The notes beneath the pieces were generated by a model. The model was not told the DNA's origin. It searched no databases and worked only from the letters and a program-made list of their open reading frames with translations. This document shows, piece by piece, positions 7,553 through 16,099 of a DNA stretch of 54,053 bases. The stretch's first letter is position 1. Each line of letters starts with the position of its first letter. Source of the stretch: Acidobacteriaceae bacterium. Its GTDB lineage: Bacteria > Acidobacteriota > Terriglobia > Terriglobales > Acidobacteriaceae. The stretch spans positions 1-54,053 of the forward strand of contig JASHNS010000009.1 of assembly GCA_030041515.1 (NCBI GenBank), written 5' to 3'. Position numbers and translations under genes: made by a program.

Positions 7553-8257
7553 ATGTACAAGCGTGTGGTTCTGAAGTTATCGGGCGAGGCGCTGGCGGCT
7601 GGGCGCGGGTTTGGCGTGGATCCGGACCGCATCCAGCAGATAGCAGGCGAAGTTGCCGAGGTCCACAGGATGGGCGTGGAAGTGGCCATCGTGGTGGGGG
7701 GTGGAAACTTCTTCCGGGGCGTGGCCGAGCAGGCGAAAGAGATGGATCGCGTCTCTGCCGATAACATGGGCATGCTGGGGACGGTGATCAACGCGCTGGC
7801 GTTGCAGGATTCCCTGGAAAAGCACGATGTGCACTGCCGGGTAATGTCGGCCATCGGGATGAATCAGATTTGCGAGCCGTACATTCGGCGGAGGGCGATC
7901 CGGCACCTGGAGAAGGGCCGGGTTGTGATTTTTGCGTCCGGGACGGGGAATCCATATTTTTCGACGGATACGGCGGCCTCTCTGCGGGCGATGGAGATCA
8001 AAGCGGACGTTCTGCTGAAAGCCACGAAAGTGGAAGGCATCTACGACGCCGATCCGGTCATCCGACAGGACGCCGTTAAATTCGAGCAAATTACGTACAT
8101 GGAAATTCTGCAGCTCGGGTTGAAGGTGATGGATACCACTGCGGTGAGTCTGTGCAAGGACAATAGTCTGCCAATGATCATCTTTAAACTCAATCAGCCG
8201 GGCAATATCCGCCGCGTCATATCCGGGGAGAAGGTCGGCAGCCTGGTGACTGCCTGA
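7553..8257 (+). CDS. pyrH: UMP kinase
   Basis: A 234-residue bacterial UMP kinase of the amino-acid kinase fold. It phosphorylates UMP to UDP with ATP in pyrimidine nucleotide synthesis. Family hallmarks are all present: KLSGEAL at the N-terminus, [10 protein letters not shown], the [14 protein letters not shown] helix, [17 protein letters not shown], and [14 protein letters not shown] near the C-terminus. The ATG at 7553 gives the conserved [14 protein letters not shown] start; a longer frame upstream is not conserved. There is no good Shine-Dalgarno, and a TACTGT hexamer lies six bases before ATG. The usual neighbours rpsB, tsf and frr are absent here, so pyrH appears to be transcribed alone or with the acyltransferase gene that follows. 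Confidence 0.96.
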   Translation: MYKRVVLKLSGEALAAGRGFGVDPDRIQQIAGEVAEVHRMGVEVAIVVGGGNFFRGVAEQAKEMDRVSADNMGMLGTVINALALQDSLEKHDVHCRVMSAIGMNQICEPYIRRRAIRHLEKGRVVIFASGTGNPYFSTDTAASLRAMEIKADVLLKATKVEGIYDADPVIRQDAVKFEQITYMEILQLGLKVMDTTAVSLCKDNSLPMIIFKLNQPGNIRRVISGEKVGSLVTA

Positions 8258-8331
8258 GCGCGCGAAGCCAGGCCGTTCCTCCGCTGATCGGGCCCTGCGA
8301 AAACGGATCCGACGGCGAAGCCGCACGCGAA

Positions 8332-9459
8332 GTGTCGGCGGCAAAGCCGGCGGTCGTTCGCAGGAAGAAGGACCACTTGCCCGCGCTGAGCGGGCTGCGG
8401 GCCTTCTCGGCAATGAATATCGTCTTTTTCCATTTTTTCAATCCCCAGTGGTTTGGCCCGTTTGCACCTATCGTCGACAGCGGTTACACGTCGGTGAGTT
8501 TTTTCCTTCTGCTTTCCGGATTTGTGCTGGCCTATAACTACTCGGATCGTGCGCAGAAGGGGCAGTTGAAGACGAAGAATTTCTGGATTGCCCGCGTCTC
8601 GCGCCTCTATCCAATCTATTTGGTAGCGCTGGTCGTCTCCGTCGGCATGCTGATGGCGGAGTGGCGCGCGCGCAGCCATGCACAGTTTGCCCTGGGCGTG
8701 ATTCTGACGCCGCTGATGATGCAGGGGTGGAGCCCGACGCTGTCGACCTTCTGGAATACGCCGGCGTGGACGATGTGCACGGAGGCCTTTTTCTATCTGA
8801 TCTTCCCGCTGGTCGTGCTGTGGAAGCGGCCGAAGCATCTGGGAAAGCTGGTGGCACTGCTGCTTGGGCTGTGGTGCCTGGGAATGGTACTGCCGAGTCT
8901 CTATCTGTGGTTCCGTCCGGATGGGGTTTTGCATGTCACGCGGAATACGAATGGTTTCTGGATTCGGGCGCTGAAGTTTACCCCCCCGCCGCATATTCCC
9001 TCGTTTCTATTCGGCATTGTGCTGGCCGACGTGGATGCGCTGATTCCGCGGGCGGGAGGGAAACGGCTGCTGCTGGCCGGGGTGGGGCTGGCGGGTGTTG
9101 TGGCCATGCTGTACTTCGGAAACCACTTCCCGTTCCCGATGATGCACGACGGTCTGCTGATGCCGATGTTCGGCATGACGGTCCTGGGGCTGGCTGGCCG
9201 AAACCTGATCGCACGGTTCTTTGGCCTGGCACCGCTGGTGGCGGTAGGGCAGGCGAGCTATTGTCTGTATATTCTGCACTTTAATCTCTGGAACCTCATC
9301 CATAACCATCACGTTGTAGCCCGGCTCGGATTGGCGCGGCTGGATCCGTGGCTGAGCTATGCGTTTCTGGTTCTGCTGGCGATTCTGGCGATGAAGTTTA
9401 TCGAGAGACCGGCGCAGCGGGCGATCAAGAGAAGGTTCGGGCTGGAACACGGAATCTGA
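8332..9459 (+). CDS. Acyltransferase 3 family membrane protein
   Basis: A 375-residue multi-pass membrane protein of the OafA/YrhL acyltransferase-3 family. These enzymes transfer acetyl or other acyl groups to sugars of surface polysaccharides or glycolipids. The N-terminal motif PALSGLRAFSAMNIVFFHFF (residues about 17-36) contains the conserved His expected in the active site, and SFFLLLSGFVLAYNY follows. About ten hydrophobic segments are spaced through the protein, ending with FIERPAQRAIKRRF typical of the family's C-terminus. The GTG at 8332 is the chosen start, with weak ribosome binding site support. It lies 74 bases after pyrH on the same strand. Substrate unknown. Confidence 0.87.
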   Translation: MSAAKPAVVRRKKDHLPALSGLRAFSAMNIVFFHFFNPQWFGPFAPIVDSGYTSVSFFLLLSGFVLAYNYSDRAQKGQLKTKNFWIARVSRLYPIYLVALVVSVGMLMAEWRARSHAQFALGVILTPLMMQGWSPTLSTFWNTPAWTMCTEAFFYLIFPLVVLWKRPKHLGKLVALLLGLWCLGMVLPSLYLWFRPDGVLHVTRNTNGFWIRALKFTPPPHIPSFLFGIVLADVDALIPRAGGKRLLLAGVGLAGVVAMLYFGNHFPFPMMHDGLLMPMFGMTVLGLAGRNLIARFFGLAPLVAVGQASYCLYILHFNLWNLIHNHHVVARLGLARLDPWLSYAFLVLLAILAMKFIERPAQRAIKRRFGLEHGI

Positions 9460-9742
9460 CAGTTGTGATCGTGCGGACGCGGGGCTTGTCTGTCGCATGA
9501 AGTCTGCACGATGCACGAATGCGCCGCCAGGGCGCTGCAGCACCCGATGGATCGAAGGCGAGGACGTCGCGCCGTCTATACCCATAGCGGCCATCGCCTG
9601 ATGAGAAAGCTCACCGGCGGATCATGCGCAGGGACATCGCGGCTTCGGCCGGGCTCCATCCAAGAGAGAAGCACGAACATTCAATCCTGCTGTGCGCGCA
9701 CGCGGATCCAGGAGTCCAGCGGGAAATCAGCGAGGTGCGTGC

Positions 9743-10081
9743 ATGGCTTCTCCGCAACAAAGACCGGCACCCGACCGGGAACCAGAACGGGATGTGAGTG
9801 AGCGGGCCGAATTGCGGCCCGTAGAGCAACCTGGGAGACGGAACCGAGGCAACGCGGCGGGATGGTATGCGTGGTGGTGGTTGTGGCTCCTGATCATCCT
9901 TTGTGCCATCTGGTTCGCCGGGTGGGGGTGGGGTGGCTATGGTGGATGGTGGTGGGGCAACCGCGGGACTGCTTCCAGTGGCTACCCCGGTGCGAGCACG
10001 ACAGGGCCAGCCGTTACCGGAGCAGGGGCGGGAACCGAGAACGGCACCGGTGCAAGTGCTCCCCACGGGCAGCGGGAATAG
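9743..10081 (+). CDS. Small tryptophan/glycine-rich single-pass membrane protein
   Basis: A 112-residue protein starting at ATG 9743 with GAGG seven bases upstream. The first ~38 residues are polar and charged. A single very Trp-rich hydrophobic segment (WYAWWWLWLLIILCAIWFAGWGWGG) is followed by WWWG and a Ser/Thr/Gly/Ala-rich tail of low complexity. No known family was recognised. The Shine-Dalgarno and clear membrane segment make it a credible gene. It converges on the outer-membrane barrel gene, with a terminator between them. Confidence 0.65.
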   Translation: MASPQQRPAPDREPERDVSERAELRPVEQPGRRNRGNAAGWYAWWWLWLLIILCAIWFAGWGWGGYGGWWWGNRGTASSGYPGASTTGPAVTGAGAGTENGTGASAPHGQRE

Positions 10082-10113
10082 CGCAGGTTCGTTCAGAACG
10101 CGGCGAAACCGGC

Positions 10114-10140
10114 AAAAAAAGGCAGCCCCGGGGGGCTGCC
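10114..10140 (-). terminator. Intrinsic terminator of the outer-membrane barrel gene
   Basis: On the minus strand a nine-bp GC stem (GGCAGCCCC/GGGGCTGCC, 10121-10140) is followed directly by seven Ts (10114-10120). It lies 26 bases past the stop of the minus-strand gene ending at 10166. This is a classical rho-independent terminator. Confidence 0.85.
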
Positions 10141-10165
10141 AGGAGATCGTTCAGCAAGAAAATCG

Positions 10166-10774
10166 TCAGAAGCGAATGCTGGGGCCGAAAGTGACCCGCA
10201 GGTTGTTGTGCGTGCCGTTGGCGAGATAAAGCTCATCGCCGGCATCGGCACGAATGCCTACGGGACCCAGGAAGAATTCAAGGCCGCCGCCCGGATAGGC
10301 CGCGAAGTGCGTTCCCGCTCCGCCGATGTCGCTGACAGCATTGGTGGCGCCGGTGGCGGAGACGTTATTGGGGTTGCTGGTACTGAAATCAATGAAACCC
10401 ACCTGGCCGGTAACGAAGGCGGTGACTGCATGGCCGGCGCCGACTTCGAATTTAGGACCGAAAAGGCCGGTGAGGGGGCGGAGACGGGTATTCGCGAAAT
10501 TCGTGGTGATGGTTCCGCCGGAGTTGGTGGTCGTTGTGCTGGTGTAATTGCGGGCGAAATCGTAATCCATTTGAGCTTCGAGGGCCACCCAGTGACTGGT
10601 ATTGACATCGAGACGTCCGCCGAGGCCGACGAAGTTGGTGGAGCTATTGTTTGGGTTGAAGTGCAGATAGCTGCCGTAGACACCGACCTCAACATGGTCG
10701 AAGGTTTGTGCGCTTACCCACGTCGGTGCTGAAAGTACAAGCGCCAGCCCAGCCAGCAGGGCAAGTTGTTTCAT
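10166..10774 (-). CDS. Outer-membrane beta-barrel protein, OmpA/OMP_b-brl-like
   Basis: A 202-residue exported protein with signal peptide MKQLALLAGLALVLSAPTWVSA. The mature part alternates polar and hydrophobic residues in short strands separated by Asn/Ser/Thr-rich loops (VEVGVYGSYLHF, VGLGGRLDVN, VALEAQMDYDFAR, AVTAFVTGQVGFIDF, FFLGPVGIRADAGDELYL) and ends in RVTFGPSIRF. A terminal Phe is the usual barrel-insertion signal. An eight-strand barrel is likely. GGGAG lies seven bases upstream of ATG. It is monocistronic and followed by a strong terminator. Confidence 0.82.
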   Translation of the reverse strand: MKQLALLAGLALVLSAPTWVSAQTFDHVEVGVYGSYLHFNPNNSSTNFVGLGGRLDVNTSHWVALEAQMDYDFARNYTSTTTTNSGGTITTNFANTRLRPLTGLFGPKFEVGAGHAVTAFVTGQVGFIDFSTSNPNNVSATGATNAVSDIGGAGTHFAAYPGGGLEFFLGPVGIRADAGDELYLANGTHNNLRVTFGPSIRF

Positions 10775-10999
10775 GAGGTAACTCCCAGGGGAGAGGATTT
10801 GTCGTCCGAGAAGCTCGCCGGACCAGTTCTCCTGTGCGAAAGGAGAGAAGAGGTTCCGTGTTCCCTGTTTTGGATGCGGGGGGTCAGGCGGCTGTTGGCG
10901 CGAAAGGTAACGGCTGCGTATTCAGGTGATGCAAGCAGAGGCAGGGATGCAGCGCCTTCCCGGCGGAAGGCAACCTTTTGGACTGGGAGGAGAGAAGGT

Positions 11000-12454
11000 T
11001 CAGCTGCGAGCGCGGGCGACCTGTTCGTAGACACGAACGTATTCGGCGGCGGAGCGGGCCCAGGAGTAGTCCTGCGCCATGCCATTGCGCATGAGAGTCC
11101 GCCAGGCATCCTTGTCCTGGAAGACGGCGAGAGCGCGCTGGATGGCGGCGAGAAAGTCCTCGGGGCGATAACCAGAAAATTTGAAGCCGGTGCCGGAGCG
11201 GGCGGCGGGGTCCCATTCTGCGACGGTGTCCTCAAGACCGCCGGTAGCGCGGACCACGGGCACGGTTCCGTAGCGCATGCTGTGGAACTGGCTCAGGCCG
11301 CAGGGCTCGTAGCGCGAGGGCATGAGGAAGATGTCCGAGCCGGCTTCGACCTTATGCGCGAGCGCCTCGTCGTACATGATCTTGATCAGAGCGCGGTCGG
11401 GGAATCGGGCGGCGATGGAGCGGAGGAGATTTTCGTAATAAAGCTCGCCGGTGCCAAGGGCGCAGAGAACGACATCTTCATGCATGAGCGGCTCGGCGAT
11501 CTGGTCGAGAATGTCGATGCCCTTTTGGGTGGTGAGGCGGCTGACGATGCCGAGGATGGCGGTGGAATCCTGAACCGCACCGGCGCCGAAGGCGTGGAGG
11601 AGATCACGGCGGCACTGGGCTTTGCCGGCTAAGTTCGTCGGCGAGTAATGTGCGGCGATATTGCCGTCGGTGGCGGGATTCCAGTTGGAGTAGTCGACGC
11701 CGTTGAGAATGCCGGTGAGATCTGCGGCGCGCTTCTGCAGAGTGCCTTCAAGACCTTCGCCAAATTCGGAGGTCTGCAATTCCTGGGCATAGCGAGGGCT
11801 CACGGTGGTCAGGCGATCGGAGTAAACGATGCCGCCCTTGAGAAAATTGAACTGGTCGTAGTATTCGACGCGATCCATGGTGAAGATGTCCCACGGAAAG
11901 AGCAGGCTGGAGACTGTCTGCGGCGGGAAGAGTCCCTGATAACCGGCATTGTGAATGGTGAGGACGTTGCCGACGTTGCGGAGAATGGGATCGAAGTAAT
12001 AGAGGACACGCAAATAAACGGGCAGCAGCGCGGCCTGCCAGTCGTGGACATGGAAGACGTCGGGGACACCGAGCTGCTTGGAAGCTTCGAGGACGGCGCG
12101 ACAGAAGAGGCCGAATCGTTCCCAGTTGTCCCGATATTCGCCGCCTCCGGTGCCATAGAGAAATTCGCGATCGAAGAGCTCCGGGCAGTCGACGAAGTAG
12201 GTCTGCACGCCGTCGTTTTTACCGCCGTCGAGGATGCCGGCGAATCGAGAGTAGTACGGAAAGGGAATCGTGAGGCTGCGGATCGCGAAGTTCTTTTCGG
12301 GAACGCGTTCGCGGACCTGGCGGTACCAGGGCAGGTACACGGATACCTCGTGACCGAGGGCGGCGATTTCGCGCGAGAGAGAACCGACGACTTCTCCGAG
12401 GCCGCCGGTTCTGACCCAGGGCGCGCACTCTGAAGCGGCGAAAGCGATCTTCAT
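11000..12454 (-). CDS. glgA: Glycogen synthase
   Basis: A 484-residue GT5 family glycosyltransferase that elongates alpha-1,4-glucan from ADP-glucose. The N-terminal domain begins MKIAFAASECAPWVRTGGLGEVVG, the substrate-binding loop. The C-terminal domain has the conserved EPCGLSQFHSMRYGTVPVVRATGGLEDTV region. Length matches the family. The usual KxGGL loop reads R15-T-G-G-L here, a conservative change at a residue known to contact ADP-glucose in characterised enzymes. GGAG lies six bases upstream of ATG. No other glycogen genes (glgB, glgC, glgP) are in the window. It is divergent from rsmA. Confidence 0.93.
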   Translation of the reverse strand: MKIAFAASECAPWVRTGGLGEVVGSLSREIAALGHEVSVYLPWYRQVRERVPEKNFAIRSLTIPFPYYSRFAGILDGGKNDGVQTYFVDCPELFDREFLYGTGGGEYRDNWERFGLFCRAVLEASKQLGVPDVFHVHDWQAALLPVYLRVLYYFDPILRNVGNVLTIHNAGYQGLFPPQTVSSLLFPWDIFTMDRVEYYDQFNFLKGGIVYSDRLTTVSPRYAQELQTSEFGEGLEGTLQKRAADLTGILNGVDYSNWNPATDGNIAAHYSPTNLAGKAQCRRDLLHAFGAGAVQDSTAILGIVSRLTTQKGIDILDQIAEPLMHEDVVLCALGTGELYYENLLRSIAARFPDRALIKIMYDEALAHKVEAGSDIFLMPSRYEPCGLSQFHSMRYGTVPVVRATGGLEDTVAEWDPAARSGTGFKFSGYRPEDFLAAIQRALAVFQDKDAWRTLMRNGMAQDYSWARSAAEYVRVYEQVARARS

Positions 12455-12495
12455 TGGAGGCTCCGTAAGGAATGGGATGCCGAAAGGTGAGAATA

Positions 12496-12583
12496 GCAGG
12501 ACGGCAGCGATGAAGCGGGCGGTGAAGAAGCGGGCAGCTGAGGTGCGGGCAGCTGAGAACCGGACAGCGAAAATCGGACGGCA
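12496..12583. repeat. Degenerate tandem repeat, period about 15 bases
   Basis: Between glgA and rsmA five to six imperfect units follow each other, for example TGAGGTGCGGGCAGC (12539-12553) and TGAGAACCGGACAGC (12554-12568), then GAAAATCGGACGGCA. The array sits in the shared upstream region of two divergent genes and could bind a regulator or be neutral slippage. Confidence 0.5.
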
Positions 12584-12600
12584 GTGAGAAGCTGGGATAG

Positions 12601-13404
12601 ATGCAGAAGAAGAAGCCGAAGCTCGGGCAAAATTTTCTGGTAAGCGCGACGGCGCAGGCGGCGATCGTGGACGCGCTGGGCGACGTATCGGCGCGGACCG
12701 TGGTGGAGATTGGGCCGGGCCGCGGAGCGCTGACGGGGATGCTGGCGGGGCGGGCGCGGCGGCTGGTGGCCATCGAGCTGGACGCGGAGCTGGCGGCGCG
12801 ACTGCGATCGGAGTTCACCGGGCGGGAGAACGTGGAGATCCGCGAGGAGGATGTGCTCGGCACAGACTTCGCAGGCCTGCGCGACGGCGGCGAGCGGCTG
12901 ATGGTAGTGGGGAATCTGCCGTACTACATTACGTCGGAGATTCTGCTGCGGCTGTTCAAGTATGCGGATGAGATCGAGAGAGCGGTTGTGATGATGCAGC
13001 GGGAAGTGGCGGAGCGGGTGGCGGCGCAGCCCGGCGGGCGGGAGTACGGGGTCCTTTCGGCGACGGCGCAGCTCTACGCGCGGGTGGAGAAGCTGATGAC
13101 GCTGCCGCCCGGGGCGTTTGCGCCGCCGCCGCAGGTGCATTCAACGGTGCTGCGGCTGTCGATGGCGCCGCAGTTTCAGGAACTGAGCGTGGAGACGGAA
13201 GAGTTCGTGGCATTGATTCGCGCGAGTTTTGCGCAGAAGCGGAAGATGCTCGCAAAGAACCTGCGAAATGCGGGCTATGGGGCAGACGCGGTGGCCGCGG
13301 CACTGGCGGCGAGCGGCGTGGCGGCGACGGCTCGCGCGGAAGAAGTGAATCTGGCGCGGATGGCGGCGGTGTGGAAGCAGCTGAAGGCAGAGGACAAGGT
13401 GTAG
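12601..13404 (+). CDS. rsmA: 16S rRNA dimethyladenosine transferase
   Basis: A 267-residue S-adenosylmethionine-dependent methyltransferase (KsgA/RsmA) that dimethylates two adjacent adenines near the 3' end of 16S rRNA during small-subunit maturation. Seen motifs: KKPKLGQNFLV at the N-terminus, SAM-binding VVEIGPGRGALTGML (about residues 35-49), acidic VAIELDAEL, and the catalytic NLPYYIT (about 105-111). The C-terminal helical domain contains RASFAQKRKMLAKNLR. The ATG at 12601 gives the conserved N-terminus. The DUF5996 gene follows 27 bases later and may be co-transcribed. Confidence 0.95.
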   Translation: MQKKKPKLGQNFLVSATAQAAIVDALGDVSARTVVEIGPGRGALTGMLAGRARRLVAIELDAELAARLRSEFTGRENVEIREEDVLGTDFAGLRDGGERLMVVGNLPYYITSEILLRLFKYADEIERAVVMMQREVAERVAAQPGGREYGVLSATAQLYARVEKLMTLPPGAFAPPPQVHSTVLRLSMAPQFQELSVETEEFVALIRASFAQKRKMLAKNLRNAGYGADAVAAALAASGVAATARAEEVNLARMAAVWKQLKAEDKV

Positions 13405-13431
13405 GGGATAGGCTCTAGGAAAGAGATCGGG

Positions 13432-14337
13432 ATGACGACGCCTATCGATCGACCGGAGTGCTGGCCAGCATTGCCGCTGGACAGCTGGCGCGACACGTAC
13501 GCCACTTTGCACCTGTGGACGCAGGTTGTGGGGAAGATTCGGCTGCGGCTGACTCCGTTAGTGAACCACTGGTGGAACGTGCCGCTGTATGTGACGGCAC
13601 GAGGGCTGACGACGTCGATGATTCCCTATGGAGAACGAGCGTTCGAGCTGCGCTTCGATTTTCTGGCGCGCGAGCTGGTGCTGGAATCGAATGACGGGCT
13701 GGTGAAGCGGCTGGCGCTGCGGCCGATGACGGTAGCGGATTTCTATCGGGAGTGCCTCGGAATGGTGCGATCGGCTGGATTCGAGGTGCACATCTGGCGG
13801 ATGCCGGTGGAGATTCCCGATGCGATTGCGTTCGACGAGGACCAGGTGCACGCGGCGTACGACCCCGAGGCGGCGGAGCGGTTCTGGCGGATTTTGGTGT
13901 CAGTGGATGCCGTGCTCGAGGAGTTTCGCTCCCGGTTTATCGGGAAGTCGAGCCCCGTGCATTTCTTCTGGGGGAGTTTCGATCTGGCGGTGACGCGATT
14001 TTCCGGACGGCGGGCGCCGGAGCGGCCAGGGGCGGATTCGATCACGCGGGAGGCCTACTCGCATGAGGTGAGCAGCGTGGGGTTCTGGCCGGGCGGCAGC
14101 GGAATCGACGGACCGGCGTTCTATTCGTACGCGGCGCCCGCGCCGGAGGGGTTTGGCGAGGCGAGCGTGCAGCCGGCGGGCGCGCGGTATGACACGCAGT
14201 TGGGGGAGTTCCTCCTGATGTACGACGATGTGCGAGCGGTCGCGTCGCCGAGCGCAGCGCTGCTGGCGTTCTGCCAGAGTACGTATGAGGCGGCCGCGAA
14301 CCTGGGGAAGTGGGAGCGAGGAGCTCTGGAGCGATAA
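13432..14337 (+). CDS. DUF5996 family protein
   Basis: A 301-residue soluble protein with no signal peptide or membrane segment. The opening (WPALPLDSWRDTYATLHLWTQVVGKIRLRLTPLVNHWWNVPLYVTARGLTT) is characteristic of the DUF5996 family, as are SSPVHFFWGSFDLAVTRFSGR and SHEVSSVGFWPGG further on. No biochemical function is established for the family. The ATG at 13432 lies 27 bases after rsmA. It converges with the drug exporter gene, the two stops being only a few bases apart. Confidence 0.85.
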   Translation: MTTPIDRPECWPALPLDSWRDTYATLHLWTQVVGKIRLRLTPLVNHWWNVPLYVTARGLTTSMIPYGERAFELRFDFLARELVLESNDGLVKRLALRPMTVADFYRECLGMVRSAGFEVHIWRMPVEIPDAIAFDEDQVHAAYDPEAAERFWRILVSVDAVLEEFRSRFIGKSSPVHFFWGSFDLAVTRFSGRRAPERPGADSITREAYSHEVSSVGFWPGGSGIDGPAFYSYAAPAPEGFGEASVQPAGARYDTQLGEFLLMYDDVRAVASPSAALLAFCQSTYEAAANLGKWERGALER

Positions 14338-14341
14338 CGGC

Positions 14342-15976
14342 TCAGCGCACGGTGACGCTGCCGTCGTCTTCGTGACGGATGCGCTGGAAGAGCCAGCACA
14401 TGGCTCCGGCGGCAAAGGTGACGAGCGCGGTCCATCGGAAGACATCGACAAAAGCCCAGAGCATTGCCTGGTGCTGGAGCTCGCGATACATACTGGCGAG
14501 CGCGGCAGGCTGTCCGGCGGCGTGGCCGAGCTGGCGGCCGAGATATGCGCCTGCGCCGGATGCGTGCTGCTGGAACCAGAGACTGGTCTGCGGGACGGCG
14601 GCGGCGATGCGGCTCTGGTGGAAACTCTGGCGGCGGACGAGTGCAGTTGCCGCCATGGAGATGCCGATGGAGCCTCCGATATTGCGAACAAGGTTGAAGA
14701 TGGCGGTCGCGTTGCCCATCTGCTCGTTGCTGATGGTGGCGGTGGCCATGTATCCGATGGGAACGAAGAGGAAGCTGAGGCCGAATCCGGTGGCGACGAT
14801 GGGGATGAGCATGGTGAGCGGGCCGAGCTCGAGGTTGAGATTGGAGAAGACGATGGTGCAGAGGCCGAAGAGCAGGAATCCCCAGGTGAGAAGCCAGCGG
14901 TTGTCGACGCGATGGCTGATGTAGCCGACCAGCGGCAGGCCGAGCATGGAGCCGAGGCCGCGCGGAGCGACGACAAATCCCGCGGTGAGCGCGGTGTAGC
15001 CGAGGACTTCCTGATAGAAGAGGGGCATCATGGCGACGGAAACGTAAATCGCGATGCCGAGCATGAAGACGAGGAGGCAGCCGACGGCGAAGTTGCGGTT
15101 GCGCGCGAGGATGTGGAGGTTCACGAGCGGCCGGCGTTTGTGCCAGGAGTGCCAGAGGAACCAGGCGAAGGAGACGGCGAGGACGAAGACCAGCCAGCGG
15201 ATCCAGACTGCTCCGAACCAGTCCGCCTCCTGGCCTTTGTCGAGGATGATCTGGAGCGCCCCAGTCCAGAGGCAGAGCAGGGCAAAGCCCATGTTGTCGA
15301 AGGCGCCGGGGCGCGCGTTTTTGATGTAGGGCGGATCGTGGACGAAGCGGCTGATCATGAAGATGGCGAGCAGGCCGACGGGGATGTTGATGTAGAAGGC
15401 GTAGCGCCAGCTCAACGTGTCGGTGAGCCAGCCGCCGAGGGTGGGGCCGACGACGGGTGCGACGACGACGCCGAATCCGAAGAGGGCCATGGCCTGGCCG
15501 CGTTTTTTCGGAGGGAAGGATTCGAGCAGGATGGCCTGGGAGAGCGGCTGGAGCGCGCCGCCGCCTGCGCCCTGGACGACGCGGGCGAGGAGCAGAAGGG
15601 CGAGGGAGGGCGCGGCTCCGCACCAGAAGGAGGCGGTGGTGAAGATGACGACGCAGGTGATGAGGAAGCGCTTGCGTCCGAAGCGCTGGGCGAACCAGTT
15701 GCTCGCCGGGAGGATGACGGCGTTGGCGATGAGGTAGCTGGTGAGGACCCAGGTGGCTTCGGAGGTGGAGGCGGCGAGCGAGCCGGCGATGTAGGGGAGG
15801 GCTACGGAGGCGATGGAGGTGTCGAGGACCTCCATGAAGGTGGCCAGCATGACGGAGACGGCGACAATCCAGGGATTCTGAGAGGGCGTGGCGAGAGCGG
15901 TGGCACGGGGATGCGCGGGCGGGCGGGCTGCGCCTGCGGAGAGCGTGCGTGGCGGAGCTTCGATGACCGTCGCCAA
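14342..15976 (-). CDS. DHA2 family (EmrB/QacA-type) MFS multidrug exporter
   Basis: A 544-residue inner-membrane transporter with about 14 hydrophobic segments. The first helix region reads NPWIVAVSVMLATFMEVLDTSIASVALPYIAGSL, the typical DHA2 opening including the membrane-embedded Asp. The loop NWFAQRFGRKR is motif A, and VVVAPVVGPTLGGWL is the antiporter motif C. The family exports drugs or toxic organic ions using the proton gradient. A 30-residue Ala/Pro-rich N-terminal extension precedes helix 1. No partner membrane-fusion protein (EmrA) or TetR-type regulator lies beside it, so it may act alone or with a partner elsewhere. Confidence 0.92.
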   Translation of the reverse strand: MATVIEAPPRTLSAGAARPPAHPRATALATPSQNPWIVAVSVMLATFMEVLDTSIASVALPYIAGSLAASTSEATWVLTSYLIANAVILPASNWFAQRFGRKRFLITCVVIFTTASFWCGAAPSLALLLLARVVQGAGGGALQPLSQAILLESFPPKKRGQAMALFGFGVVVAPVVGPTLGGWLTDTLSWRYAFYINIPVGLLAIFMISRFVHDPPYIKNARPGAFDNMGFALLCLWTGALQIILDKGQEADWFGAVWIRWLVFVLAVSFAWFLWHSWHKRRPLVNLHILARNRNFAVGCLLVFMLGIAIYVSVAMMPLFYQEVLGYTALTAGFVVAPRGLGSMLGLPLVGYISHRVDNRWLLTWGFLLFGLCTIVFSNLNLELGPLTMLIPIVATGFGLSFLFVPIGYMATATISNEQMGNATAIFNLVRNIGGSIGISMAATALVRRQSFHQSRIAAAVPQTSLWFQQHASGAGAYLGRQLGHAAGQPAALASMYRELQHQAMLWAFVDVFRWTALVTFAAGAMCWLFQRIRHEDDGSVTVR

Positions 15977-16099
15977 AGCGGGCCCCCTGATGAGAGGCGA
16001 CGGTTCAGAGTAGTGCGGGGGCGGGGTGCGGGGCTGTGGTGGGGATCACAGGGATTGGCAGTTGATCTCTCGAAACAGCGGGAAGCCGCGCGACGACTG

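Noticed and set aside
10884-10999. Hairpin AACCTT/AAGGTT near the end of glgA
   Set aside because: The stem is only six bp with a long loop and no T-tract in the right orientation, too weak to call a terminator.
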